A DNA stretch of 64,000 bases, taken from contig OX246745.1 in assembly GCA_945910005.1 (NCBI GenBank), positions 45,232,822-45,296,821 on the forward strand. The letters run 5' to 3'. Source of the DNA: Isoperla grammatica. Lineage: Eukaryota; Arthropoda; Insecta; Plecoptera; Perlodidae. A model generated the notes under the pieces. That model made no database searches. It had not been told where the DNA came from and saw only the letters and a list, made by a program, of their open reading frames with translations. Position numbers and translations under genes: made by a program. Shown here in pieces: positions 1 to 10,422 of this stretch. Within the stretch, counting starts at the first letter, position 1. Each line of letters begins with the position of its first letter.

Positions 1-706
1 GTATGGACTAACAATTGAATCAGTTTTACAATTTATTACGGCATGAATTTGAGGAAGCGGAATCGTCCGTGGAACTTGTATCCAAAGTTGTATCAGTATA
101 AATCAAAGGAAAAAAGAAAGGTGGCCACCGTACATATGGTATTACGGTTTAACAAAAATAGCTTATTAACATATAGTTAAATCTAGTATTGACCAAAACA
201 GTTCATATCTCTTTTCTTGCGGCTTGTACAATACCCGTTGACCACTGTAAGTATGTACGCTCCTCGATCCGCGTACTCCTTCCACTCGTACTAGGCCTAG
301 ATTCAGCTCACGCCGGTTGCATGGCCCCTCCACAACCGCCTAAATTCGAATACAAAATACCAAAAATTAAAATTCAACCAGCAACTATTACTTCTAAATA
401 AAAACTTGGCAAACTGAAACTTACCACAAACGTGGAAATGAATAACCCGAACAAACTGCAGAAATCAAACCAATCACTCTACCAAAAACCTCGTCCTCGT
501 CCAAACGCGACTCTTCAATGCAACCCTTTTACCGTCGCTAGGCAACACAAATCAACAAATTCAAACAGTCACCGCCTTCTCAATAACTATCGTGGTAACA
601 AAACACACGAATACCAACTCACTTAATAAATAAGACCGAAAAAGACTGCACAACAGAAAACTGTAATTCAACTGTTACCGTTAACAAGTTCCACAATGAC
701 GGGACG
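1..706. other. unassigned flank, no supported gene
   Basis: Two short open frames (positions 189-401 and 432-626, + strand) have no recognisable motif and no convincing splice context. I see no repeat that links this stretch to the Gypsy element beginning at 707, and no 3' LTR copy of the repeat at 4165-4298. Confidence 0.4.
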
Positions 707-3181
707 TCACAAGTTAGGTATTCCATACCTACTGAAATTCTCTTTTGAATACTTAATAAGTGTTTTGGCTGTCATGTCTTCTAAACTGTTTATTTCCCAA
801 TAGTCTGAGTAATAGTCCACCATTACCAGCCATGGCTTGCCACTTACATGAAATATGTCCGGCGCAACTCTTTCCCAGGGTCTACTTGGTGTTTCGTGCG
901 TAATAATTGGCTCTTTTTGTTGGGCTGTGGCATCTTCATTACATGCTTCACATGTGGCCACTTTCTCTATGATGTCTTTATTCATACCCACCCAAAAGAC
1001 TACATCTCGCGCTCGGCGTAGACTGGCCTCAATGCCCGAGTGTGCCGCATGTATTTTTGTCAGCATGTCTGGCTGCATTTTCCTTGGTACGATGACTTAA
1101 GTCCCTTTGAAGAGTACTCCATTTTGAATTCCTAGTTCATCTCTATATTGCCAGTACTCCTTCAAGGTTTCTGTGATGCCTTCTTTAGTGTCCGGCCAGC
1201 CTGCTTGTATGAATGCAGATAGGTCTTGCAGTACCTCATCTGTAAGTGTGTGTTCTTGGATCTTCTGTAAAGTTTTATCGGAAACTCCAATATTGCTCAC
1301 TTGATTGATTGCGGCTAGTTCTTTGGCGAATCGTGCTTCTCGGGAACAACTGTGGCTGTCTACTGCTCCAAACACTTCTTGATCTAAGGTTTGTTCTTCC
1401 AATACCTCAGGAGGGAAAGCTCTTGACAACGTGTCTGCTAAATACATTTCCAAGCCTTTCTTGTATGTGACTTTGATGTTGTAGCGTTGCAGACGTAGTA
1501 ACATTCTCTGCAAGCGTTTCGGGGCCTGAAGGAGGCTTTTCTTGAATATTGTCTCAAGCGGCTTGTGATCCGATTCTATGGTGATCTGCTCCCGGCCTCG
1601 TATATAAGAGTCAAACCGCTCGCAGCCGAACACAATCGCTAGGCACTCCTTCTCTATCTGAGCATATTGTTTTTCTGTTTGTGTCAGGGCCCTAGACGCA
1701 AACGCCACTGGTTGTCCCCTTTGTAATAGTGCTGCCCCCAGGCCTGCCTCACTGGCATCACATTGAATTTCTACCGGAAGTGAGACATCGTAGTAGCGTA
1801 ATATAGGAGCGGAAGTTGCCATTTTCTTGATGGCGGTGAATGCCGTCTCTTGCTCAGACTGCCAGGCAAACTCAACATCTTTGCCAGTTAACTTCCGTAA
1901 GGGCTCACCTACTTGCGACAAAGCCGGCATGAATTTTTCTAAATAGTTTGTGAAGCCAATAAACCTTTGAACCTCTTGAATAGTCTTGGGTGTCTGCATA
2001 TCTTCAACTGCCTTGATCTTTGCTGGATCTGGTAGGACACCCCTATCGGTTAGTAAGTGCCAGATGTATGGAACTTTGGTTAGCCTGAAACGAAGTTTCT
2101 TTTTTTTCAATTTCAGGTTCTTTCTTCTTGCTAGTTCCATTAGTGCTAGGAGTTTTTTGTCGTGGTCCCGCTCTGCCTCTTGTTTTGTATCTCCACAACC
2201 GTAAACCAGTATGTCATCTGCTATGACTTCTACTCCCTCCAGCTCGTCCAACAGCTCGTGCATTCGTCGCTGGAACTCCTCTGGGGCTGTACTAATGCCA
2301 AAAGGCATGCGCAACCATCTGTAGCGTCCTTTCGGTGTCCAAAACGTAGTCAGCTTGCTGCTTTCTTCATCTAGTCGCAGTTGCCAGAATCCATCTTTGG
2401 CATCTAGTACCGAGAATATCTTGGCTCTTGCAAGCGTCGGGAGGACCTCTTCTATGGTAGGCAGTTGGTAGTGTGACCGTTTCAATGCAGTATTCAGGTC
2501 ACGAGGATCAATGCATATTCGTAGCTTCTTGGGGGATTTCACCACCACCATGCTGCTGACCCACGGTGTCGGCTCCGTGACTTTTGTGATTATATTTCTT
2601 CTCGTTAAATCCTCGAGTTTCCGCATGACCTCACCCTTCAGTGCCACTGGTATTTTGCGTGGTAAGTGTTGAACTGGCGGGACCTTCGGGTCAATACTGA
2701 TTTTGTATGTGCCCGCAATCTCCCCCAGTCCTTGGAACACATCAGGGAACTGTGCCACCAGCTGCTCTGGCGACACAATCGTGATCGGTTGTTTTACTTG
2801 ACACACCTGGTTCGCCAACTCCGCGTGCACTGACAGTAGGCCCATTTCCAGACAAGACTCTGCACTTATTAGTGGTCTTTCCGACCCGTCTATTATCTGA
2901 AACACCAGGTTGTAGTTCTTACCTTTGTGTGCGCATGTCATCCTGGCCCTTCCCATGGATTTCATTATGTTACCATTGTAGAATTTCAGCGAGACTCTGT
3001 CCTCTTTCTGTAGTGCTGAACCTTCACCCCCAAGTTTGCAGTAATCAGTCCAACTCATGATGTTGCACGATGCTCCGCAGTCTAGCTGACACTTGATATT
3101 GTTCGTATTTTCTTTGATTTTCATTGTGAGCATTGTTAATAGTTGTTTACGATTCTTAGGGGAGCTCACACTTCCTACTAG
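707..3181 (-). pseudogene. Gypsy pol: protease, RT, RNase H, partial integrase
   Basis: The minus-strand frame runs from directly after the gag stop (3184-3182) to 707. Counting from the GTG at 3169: aspartic protease motif D-C-G-A at residue 30; RT with LDAKDGFWQLRL and the catalytic I-A-D-D near residues 316-319; RNase H with catalytic D (CDAS, about 471), E (KECL, about 507) and D (SDHKP, about 534). After the in-frame TAA at 1097-1099 the same frame continues as the HHCC zinc-binding domain of integrase (H-AHSG ... C-EAC) and the start of the DDE core, where the copy is cut. No ATG lies near the start; translation would depend on gag, as described for 3178-3184. One nonsense codon plus truncation make it a pseudogene. 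Confidence 0.9.
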
Positions 3182-3184
3182 TCA
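3178..3184 (-). promoter_or_regulatory. UGA-CUAG stop-codon readthrough context between gag and pol
   Basis: On the minus strand the gag stop reads TGA CTA GT. UGA followed by CUAG is the known leaky-stop consensus seen in alphavirus and mammalian readthrough genes. The frame stays open across and after the stop into protease, with no alternative ATG. I infer that pol is made by readthrough rather than by frameshifting. Confidence 0.65.
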
Positions 3185-3988
3185 GAAATCCGATTCTTCA
3201 CTGCTTGACGGGGCAGTAATATCATTCACTTGTTTCTGTCTGCAAACTACATCCAAGTGATTTTGTTTCTTGCACAGGCTACATGTCTTCCCAAACGCTG
3301 GGCACTTAAATTTGTCCCATTCATGAGCGCCTCCGCAGTACCGGCAGTTGTTCAGGACTTTCTTAGCTTGGCCCTGCTTTCCCTTCCTTTTATTCTTCTT
3401 CGTGAAGTTAATAGGTTCAACACCAACTTCCTCGGTCTGTGAAAACTTGGCCATTTGAAAGTCAGATTGTTCCGCGGCTTTGCACACTTCTATGGCTGAT
3501 GAAAAGGTCAACCTTGGGTCTTTGATCAGTTGTTTCACGACATGTTTGTCTATAATTCCCAGAACTAGTCGATCACGCAAGTTTTCATCGAGAACCCGTG
3601 CCGGACTAAACTCACAGGTTGATGCCAATTTTCGCAGTTTGTTAACATATTGGTTGATTGATTCGCCAGGTTGCTGAATAGCCTGGTAGAATATGAAACG
3701 TTCATATATAATATTTTTCTGTGGTTCGAAATTTTCCTCCAACTTACTTAAGATAGACTCCACTTTAGTTTTCTGGACGGGCGTTAGCTCGAGATTGTCC
3801 AGGATATCTACACATTCTCGCCCCATCGCAATTCTTAAAGTAGCCACTCTCACCTTCATGTCTTTGTTAGCCAATTCACTAGCTATCTCGTAGTCATCCC
3901 ACTCTCGCCTAAACATTTGCCAATTGCTCGCAATCTTTTGGCGGTCACTGACGTCCATGTGGCTTGGCAGTGGAATGTTGGTCGTCAT
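3182..3988 (-). CDS. Gypsy gag polyprotein
   Basis: The 268-residue frame starts with ATG at 3988. A charged, helical capsid-like region (residues about 1-170) precedes a Lys-rich linker and two C-terminal zinc knuckles: C-x2-C-x3-H-x6-C (CRYCGGAHEWDKFKC) and a canonical C-x2-C-x4-H-x4-C (CSLCKKQNHLDVVC). Gag forms the particle that packages element RNA. The frame is intact. It ends in TGA at 3184-3182 and is in the same frame as the following protease, with only that stop between them. Confidence 0.85.
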   Translation of the reverse strand: MTTNIPLPSHMDVSDRQKIASNWQMFRREWDDYEIASELANKDMKVRVATLRIAMGRECVDILDNLELTPVQKTKVESILSKLEENFEPQKNIIYERFIFYQAIQQPGESINQYVNKLRKLASTCEFSPARVLDENLRDRLVLGIIDKHVVKQLIKDPRLTFSSAIEVCKAAEQSDFQMAKFSQTEEVGVEPINFTKKNKRKGKQGQAKKVLNNCRYCGGAHEWDKFKCPAFGKTCSLCKKQNHLDVVCRQKQVNDITAPSSSEESDF

Positions 3989-4149
3989 AATGCTACAAGC
4001 TTGTTAGGCCTAGGCCTAGAAGTTATGAGAGTATTATATTCAGCCTATACCCTCACTCGACGCGTAATGTTTTCTTAAATGGATGTGCACTATTAGGGTT
4101 CACTTCCGTACTCTAAACTTGCTTTAAATTAAGTTTCTTTAAGAGTAAA

Positions 4150-4164
4150 TCCCGTCTGACACCA
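4150..4164 (-). promoter_or_regulatory. Gypsy primer-binding site
   Basis: The minus strand reads TGGTGTCAGACGGGA immediately after the LTR end. It begins with TGG, the complement of a tRNA 3' CCA, as expected for minus-strand priming. I cannot name the tRNA with certainty. Confidence 0.7.
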
Positions 4165-4298
4165 TGTTTGTTTAGTTATTCTTTATTCACTGCCTTCTTG
4201 GCGCATTACATATACAATGTTTACCAACCTTGCCAACTGGCCGTGCCTTAGCCTACAGGTTGGCCAACTACTTAACTTATAATTTAGACCTTGTAACA
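4165..4298 (-). repeat. 5' LTR of Gypsy element (134 bp)
   Basis: Bounded by TGTT...AACA and directly followed on the minus strand by the primer-binding site. The 134-bp length is short for an LTR but known in some Gypsy lineages. The outer edge is inferred from the terminal TG/CA dinucleotides, because no second copy lies in the window for comparison. Confidence 0.65.
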
Positions 4299-4413
4299 GG
4301 TTCCCAATAATTGTACAAATCATAGAATAATATTGAAATTATTTAAAATTGAATATTTCATTATGGAATTTTGAAATGTAAAATTTAACAAACTAGTAAA
4401 GTAATCAATACTG

Positions 4414-5520
4414 GTTCAGTTCAGTTCAGTTCAGTTTTATTAGCATCCTTTTTGGTTACAGTGTAACATTGGAGTTGTCATTTAGTACTATAACTACATA
4501 TATATACAGCTTATTACATAGGTATTGTATTACCTACTCAGAAAAATCTACTATAATTTATATGTATACACATACACAAATATTTACAATTATTTACAAT
4601 TTAGTGGTTCGATTGGTGGACAGTATCATATTTGTTATCCTACATATACTTAAGCATAGGTAAACATGTCATCCTTTTCATTGTTGATATATTCATTTAT
4701 ATTGTAGAAGCAGTTTTCCATCAGATAAGTTTTTATTGCTAGTAGTTGTTTGTCTGTATTTGTTAAGTCTTTTATGTTGGAAGGTAGGCTATTATATAGG
4801 GTTACGCCCATATTTACTATCGATGTCTGACCTTTTTTTGTGTTGTATTGATTTGTATGAAGGTGTCCTGTCTGTTGTGTGTTATGCGCGTGAATGCCTG
4901 TGTTTGGTGTGAAATCTTGCCTGTTTTTAATTACTTGTTTTAGGATTTCCAGGATGTAGAGGCTTGGCATAGTTATGATTTGAAGATTTTTAAAAGCTTC
5001 TCTACATGATTCAATGTTTTTAAGGCCTGCAATGGTTCTGACAGCTCTCTTTTGTAGTATAAAAGCATCTTGAGAGTTTGTTGAGTTACCCCACATGGGG
5101 ATACCATATTTGAGGCGAGCCTCAAAATATGCGTGGTACGCCATTTTTGCAGTTTTACTGCCAATAGAGTTTTTTATTACTTTCAGGGCAAAGCAGGCGG
5201 ATGCTAACTGGGCACACAGGGACTTTAAATGGTCTTTCCAACTAAGGGAGTTGTCTATTATGGTTCCTAGCATTTTTGAATGGTCAACCTCGTTAATTTT
5301 GGTTTTATTCACTGTAACGACTAGGTTGTCTTTAGCTGCCTTTTTTATTAGTTTAAAGTGTATGAAATTTGTCTTTTTTCCGTTTAAAGCTAGTTTATTT
5401 GCTGATAACCAGTCATTTATTTTGAATGCTACTGCATTAGCCTTTTCTTCAATAGCTAAGAGGCATATGTCTATAATTAGGGATGTTATATCATCCGCAT
5501 AGAGTATTACTTCATCGGAA
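4414..5520 (-). pseudogene. LINE-A: 5'-truncated non-LTR retrotransposon, RT C-terminal part
   Basis: The minus strand encodes the last third of a LINE reverse transcriptase. The catalytic Y-A-D-D motif lies near 5490-5505 (frame upstream of 5312), followed by the LGTIIDNSLSWKDHL thumb-type segment and a long C-terminal tail ending at 4650. Sequence upstream of the YADD, including the endonuclease, is absent, as expected for 5' truncation during target-primed reverse transcription. The 3' end on the minus strand finishes in an AACTG pentamer repeat (4414-4436), which resembles the microsatellite tail of CR1/Jockey-like LINEs. The YADD segment and the 4650-5312 frame join only if small indels are allowed. 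Confidence 0.75.
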
Positions 5521-5640
5521 TTGGCTTAGGAATTGGGTATGGCTTAATGTATATAGTAGAGCTGTACTTTTATTTTTAGATCTTTATGTAATATGTATTA
5601 CGTACATACTTTGTTGTTAATAGGATATTATGCGTTGACA

Positions 5641-5855
5641 AGACCGCGTACCGCGGCCTTGAGCCGCTGCTGACACGTCACTTAATTTGACAGTCACTTA
5701 TTTCGACAGTCACTTAGACAGTCACTGTTGGGAAAACTTGAAAAAACTTGAAAAAGACCGCGTACCGCGGCCTTGAGCCGCTGCTGACACGTCACTTAAT
5801 TTGACAGTCACTTATTTCGACAGTCACTGTTGGGAAAACTTGAAAAAACTTGAAA
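5641..5855. repeat. tandem direct duplication, about 105-115 bp unit
   Basis: Two copies beginning GACCGCGTACCGCGGCC (about 5641 and 5756) run through GACAGTCACT and AACTTGAAAAA motifs. The first carries one extra 12-bp TAGACAGTCACT step. No coding capacity. Confidence 0.8.
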
Positions 5856-6200
5856 AAGAAAAAAAAAATTAAAAAAAAGTTGGTGTCCCAAAAAATGAAA
5901 GTGAGAAAAAATTGAACTACCAAAAAAAATAAATTAGCAAAAAATTTTAAGTACAAAAAAAATTAAGTATAAAAAAATTTAAGTACAAAAAAATTTAAGT
6001 ACAAAAAAATTTAAGTACAAAAAAATTTAAGTAAAAAAAATTAAAGTACAGAAAAATTGAAGCACAAAAAAATAAGGTTTAAAAAAAGTACAAAAAAATG
6101 AGCCCCTAAAAGTTTAAGTCCAAAAAAAGTTAAGAGTCCAAAAAAATTAAAGTGCGAAAAAAATTAAATTACCAAAAAAATAAATTAGCCAAAAATTTAA
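5856..6200. repeat. A-rich minisatellite (about 16-bp unit)
   Basis: Runs of AAAAAAATTTAAGTAC-type units, degenerate at both edges. Low complexity, nothing coding. Confidence 0.75.
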
Positions 6201-6868
6201 ATACAAATATCAACACGACCCCCTAACCTACCTAACTTTTGAGGGATGTCAGGCAAGTGGGACTTCATAATTTAAAAGTACACAAAGTACATACATTAAT
6301 ATAATATAATATAAAATACATTAATATAAAACTTTTTTCGTTAAAAAAAGCCAAAGTTTTGTTGGAAGTGTTATTTATATTGTTTAATGTTGAATTGTCT
6401 TTCTTTTGAAGTATATTATAGAATTGTAGTTACTTTTGAAGAGTATTAAATGATTGTTGAAGTTTTCATATTAAAAGTTTTCGCCTTCTTCCCATGTCCT
6501 CCGCTTCGTGTCGGGTGCAGTGCTGCCAATCTAGAAGGTAAAGATAAAAAAAAAGGGCGCCGTGATGAACCACCATATTAACCAGACCCAATTATCTTCC
6601 CAACTTTCGTGGGATGTCAGGCAGCTAGGCCAAGATCGACCAGATACAATAACCCCCCTAACCTCGGGCAAAGTAACTTTCGGGTGCAAATCTAGGGTTT
6701 TTTCATGTTCTTGCGTTAGTAGATAACACTTCCTGTGTGCTCCGAACAGCTGCGCCCTCGCATGTACGCCATATTGCCATATTTAACGTGATTGTGTTGT
6801 CAAATTGATGTAACTTCAAAATGATGATTAAACATGAATGAAGATACTATTTGTATTGAAAATCACTG
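6201..6868. other. AT-rich intergenic, no gene seen
   Basis: A short phrase ending GGGATGTCAGGCA occurs twice (near 6243 and 6611). Otherwise I see no open frame or element end here. Confidence 0.4.
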
Positions 6869-6872
6869 AAGC

Positions 6873-7185
6873 TGTCACGGTGTGCCTGCTTACACTATTT
6901 TAGTTATTAGTAGTTTAGATTAGTATTGTAGTTATAGGAATGGAAATAGTAAGAAGGCGGTGTAATTGGAATTGTATAAAGCATCAAGAAGACCGTGGAG
7001 TATTCAGATTAAGTTATAGGAATGGAAATGGTAAGAAGGCGGTGAAAATACAGAATGGGTATTGTTGTAAAAGGAAAATGGAGGTTAGTGTTTTGTATCT
7101 CTAAAAAGATTAAATAAAAGTAAATGAAAAGTAATATTACGCAGTGTTTATGGTATCAGTTATTTGTATACTAGACGACGCTACA
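6873..7185 (+). repeat. solo LTR of the Gypsy-2 family (313 bp)
   Basis: Begins TGTCACGGTG and ends GACGCTACA. It matches, with a few small differences, the 5' LTR at 46141-46439. It is flanked by a 4-bp target-site duplication AAGC (6869-6872 and 7186-7189), which fits Ty3/Gypsy integration. No internal sequence follows, so this is a solo LTR left by LTR-LTR recombination. Confidence 0.9.
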
Positions 7186-7469
7186 AAGCTTACAGATAAA
7201 TCATGAAATAACAATTATGTACTACGCACATGATCAATATCGCAAGGAATATAGAAAAAAGTAAGTACAAAACGTGATCAGCTCCTAGCCACAATTACCG
7301 AAAAAAGTTTTTAAAAAATGTTGATGTAACACAAATTTTAAAGTAGAAGACAAAATTTGTAAAGTACAATTAGTACATGTATCATTTCAAACTGTCGTAG
7401 ATACTTGAGTAAAGAAAGAAACCTGCAAATAGTGGGATTCGAATCGTGGACCCTTATAACACTGGACAC

Positions 7470-8925
7470 TTGCCTGGGGGGGGGGGGGGGGGTTGTTATC
7501 ATTCAGAAACCTTAGCAGGCGTGCATACAATAACTCATTAAAATTTTATGGCAGTTGGATGAATGGTTTAGGAGTGGTTTAGGAAAGCATTATTGCATGT
7601 TGGTGTCTCAGTGGGGGTGGGGGGTGAGGGGGGCTGGGAGGGGGTTGTAATCATTCAGAAACCTTAGCGGGCGTGCATTCACTAACTCACCAAAGTTTTA
7701 TTGCAATCGGCTGAATGGTTTAGAAAAGCATTATTGCATGTTGGTGTCTCAGTGGGGGTGGGGGTTTAGGAGGGGGGGGGGAGGTTCATTCAGAAACCTT
7801 AGCAGGCGTGCATACACTAACTCACCAAAATTGTATCGCAGTTGGATGAATAGTTTAGGAAAGCATTATAACATATTGGTGTCTCAGTGGGGGTGGGGGG
7901 TGAGGGGGGCTAAGAGGGGGTTGTAATCATTTAGAAACCTTAGCGGGCGTGCATTCACTAACTCACCAAAATTGTATTGCAGTTGGATGAATAGTTTAGG
8001 AAAGCATTATAACATATTGGTGTCTCAGTGGGGGTGGGGGGTGAGGGGGGCTGGGAGGGGGTTGTAATCATTCAGAAACCTTAGCAGGCGTGCATTCACT
8101 AACTCACCAAAGTTGTATCGCAGTTGGATGAATAGTTTAGGAAAGCATTATAACATATTGGTGTCTCAGTGGGGGTGGGGGGTGAGGGGGGCTGGGAGGG
8201 GTTTGTAATCATTCAGAAACCTTAGCGGGCGTGCATTCACTAACTCACCAAAGTTCTATTGCAATCGGCTGAATGGTTTAGAAAAGCATTATTGCATGTT
8301 GGTGTCTCAGTGGGGATTGGGGAGGGGGGGTTGGTTTTCATTCAGAAACCTGAGCGGGCGTGCATTCACTAACTCACCAAAATTGTATCGCAGTCGGATG
8401 AATAGTTTAGGAAAGCATTATTTCATATTGGTGTCTCAGTGGGGGTGGGGTGTGAGGGGGGCTGGGGAGGGGGGGTGTAATCATTCAGAAACCTGAGCGG
8501 GCGTGCATTCACTAACTCACCAAAGTTTTATTGCAATCGGCTGAATGGTTTAGGAAAGCATAATTGCATGTTGGTGTCTCATTGGGGGTGGATGTTGGGG
8601 GCGGGGGGGGGGGGGTGGATATCATTCAGAAACTTTATCGGGCGTGCATACAATAACTCACCAAAGTTTTATTATTATAATCGGATGAATAATAATATAA
8701 CGCATTATTGCATGTTGGTGTCTCAGTGGGGGGGGGGGGGGGTTAGGGGGGCTGAAGGGGGTTGTAATCATTCAGAAACCGTAGCGGGTGTGCTTACACT
8801 AACTCACTAAAATTTTATTGCAGTCGGATGAACGGCTTAGGAATGGTTTAGAAAAGCATTATTGCATGTTGGTGTCTCAGTGGGGGTGGATGTTGGGGGG
8901 GAGGGGGGTGGTTAAGTTAACACAA
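7470..8925. repeat. G-rich satellite, about 140-bp unit, about 10 copies
   Basis: Each unit contains CATTCAGAAACCTTAGCGGG, ACTAACTCACCAAA, GCATTATTGCATGTTGGTGT and a run of G-tracts of the form GGGGGTGGGGGGTGAGGGGG. Units vary mainly in the G-tract. Small open frames in the array are produced by the repeat. The same unit, with a shorter G-tract and a 121-bp period, lies inside the foldback element at 14652-16419. Confidence 0.9.
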
Positions 8926-8934
8926 AGTCTGTAA

Positions 8935-9592
8935 TGGCGTTTTCCACTGGCCGCACTGGTGCGCACTCAGTGCAAGTCGCACGTTCCACTGGTAACGATA
9001 AATTGCACTCATGCGGGTTTCGCGTATTCCACTGGCGAACTTGCACTGACGCAGTGCACTCGAGTGCGCACTGAGCCGCACTGGCTTCGAGGGTCAGTGC
9101 GGTGTTTTCAGTGCAAATATGGCGGCCATAGACGCGGGAAAATTGTACGCGGAAATGAAACTGCTAAGTATTTTCGTCAGATAGTGAAGCTAAAATCGAA
9201 TCAACATCTAAACCAAACATAAAAACACCACTGGAAGATGTTGTTTACCACTATTCTGATATAGACGCAGTACGGCGTTATTAAGTTTGAGGTTATGTTT
9301 ACCCTTTACCTAGGCTATTTCATGGAACTTTATTTCTAGTACTTCTTATGTGGCCTAGTTAACGACTGTACCTTCTAGCTACAGTAACTTGAGTTAAGGT
9401 GCTTTGTTATCCTCTAAAATGCCTTTCATATCGTTTAAACATCTTGATTTCTATCACTTTTACCGCCAATTTATTGCACTGAAAAAATAAATATGTTCCA
9501 CTGGGAGTTGCACTGAGGGCAACACTGGTGCCGTGCATCACGTGACTGTGACGTTTCAGGGCGCACTCAGTGCGGCCCAGTGGAAAACGCCA
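8935..9592 (+). mobile_element. PIF/Harbinger-type non-autonomous element 1
   Basis: Terminal inverted repeats begin TGGCGTTTTCCACTGG and are flanked by the 3-bp duplication TAA (8932-8934 and 9593-9595), the TWA target typical of PIF/Harbinger. Subterminal sequence is rich in the palindromic GTGCGCACTGAGTGC-type motif. An ATG at about 9120 starts MAAIDAGKLYAEMKLL, a decayed relative of the first exon at 28474, and soon hits a stop. No transposase remains. Confidence 0.85.
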
Positions 9593-9595
9593 TAA

Positions 9596-10106
9596 GTCAT
9601 ACCGGTCGCCCACAGTAAGCCATCAAAGACAAATTTGAGTGTCGAAATTGATTGTCTTCAGATTACATCAATGTACACGGCACCCCCCCGTCGTTGTGTT
9701 TTGAGCTTTTTCGATAAATTAAAAACTAAACATATTAAATAAAGAATAGGAAAAAGTAATTTCGACGAAAAATTCCGAAAAATTTCAAAATAAATTCCTA
9801 CTTTGGGCGGTCAAAAACCAAAAAGTTGAATTTTGCACGTTCAAAAGCTTCCCGGTACGTCCCGGTAAGTGTGTCGTCAATAAAATGCACATGTACAGAA
9901 AGGTATTGAAACGCACTTTTCGATGATACCAAAATGGGCTGTTCGATTTCATAACGGGACATACCAGGGATGTTCAAAGCTGAAATTTAAGAAATCAAAA
10001 TTATACATCTAGTCAATGTCATACAAAAATGTCAGAGATGGTACGTGCCTGGTAGGTCCGGGTACGTTCAAACAATAGTCAATAGCCTCGGATATTGCAC
10101 AATTGA
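9596..10106. other. intergenic, no gene seen
   Basis: Phrases related to CCCGGTACGTCCCGGTA recur near 9850 and 10040. No coding frame or element boundary is recognised. Confidence 0.35.
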
Positions 10107-10190
10107 CAGTGGCGTAGCGGAAGGCCCCGCAAACCCCGCAAGGCGGGGGGGCCCCCGCGATATAGATCGTATATTATGAAAATTTCAAAT
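10107..10190 (+). mobile_element. hAT left end running into the assembly gap
   Basis: CAGTGGCGTAGCGG at 10107 is the same type of hAT terminus as in the complete elements at 10423 and 56121, and it is followed by the same G/C-run subterminal sequence. The rest is hidden by Ns. Confidence 0.5.
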
Positions 10191-10390
10191 NNNNNNNNNN
10201 NNNNNNNNNNNNNNNNNNNNNNNNNNNNNNNNNNNNNNNNNNNNNNNNNNNNNNNNNNNNNNNNNNNNNNNNNNNNNNNNNNNNNNNNNNNNNNNNNNNN
10301 NNNNNNNNNNNNNNNNNNNNNNNNNNNNNNNNNNNNNNNNNNNNNNNNNNNNNNNNNNNNNNNNNNNNNNNNNNNNNNNNNNNNNNNNNN
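10191..10390. other. assembly gap (200 N)
   Basis: Exactly 200 Ns, so probably a fixed-size scaffold gap. Frames crossing it are meaningless. Confidence 0.99.
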
Positions 10391-10422
10391 TGGTTGAATA
10401 CACACATGACATTGCCCAGAAG

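Larger units (their letters stand above)
707..4298 (-). mobile_element. Ty3/Gypsy LTR retrotransposon, 3'-truncated
   Basis: On the minus strand the order is LTR (4298-4165), primer-binding site (4164-4150), leader, gag (3988-3182), then protease-RT-RNase H-integrase (3181-707). RNase H before integrase is the Ty3/Gypsy order. The translation has the flavour of K02A2.6-like (Mag-type) elements; that lineage call is from memory only. The copy stops at about 707 inside the integrase core, so the rest of integrase and the 3' LTR are missing. An in-frame TAA (1097-1099) interrupts pol, so this copy is dead, although gag and most of pol are otherwise open. Confidence 0.9.
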
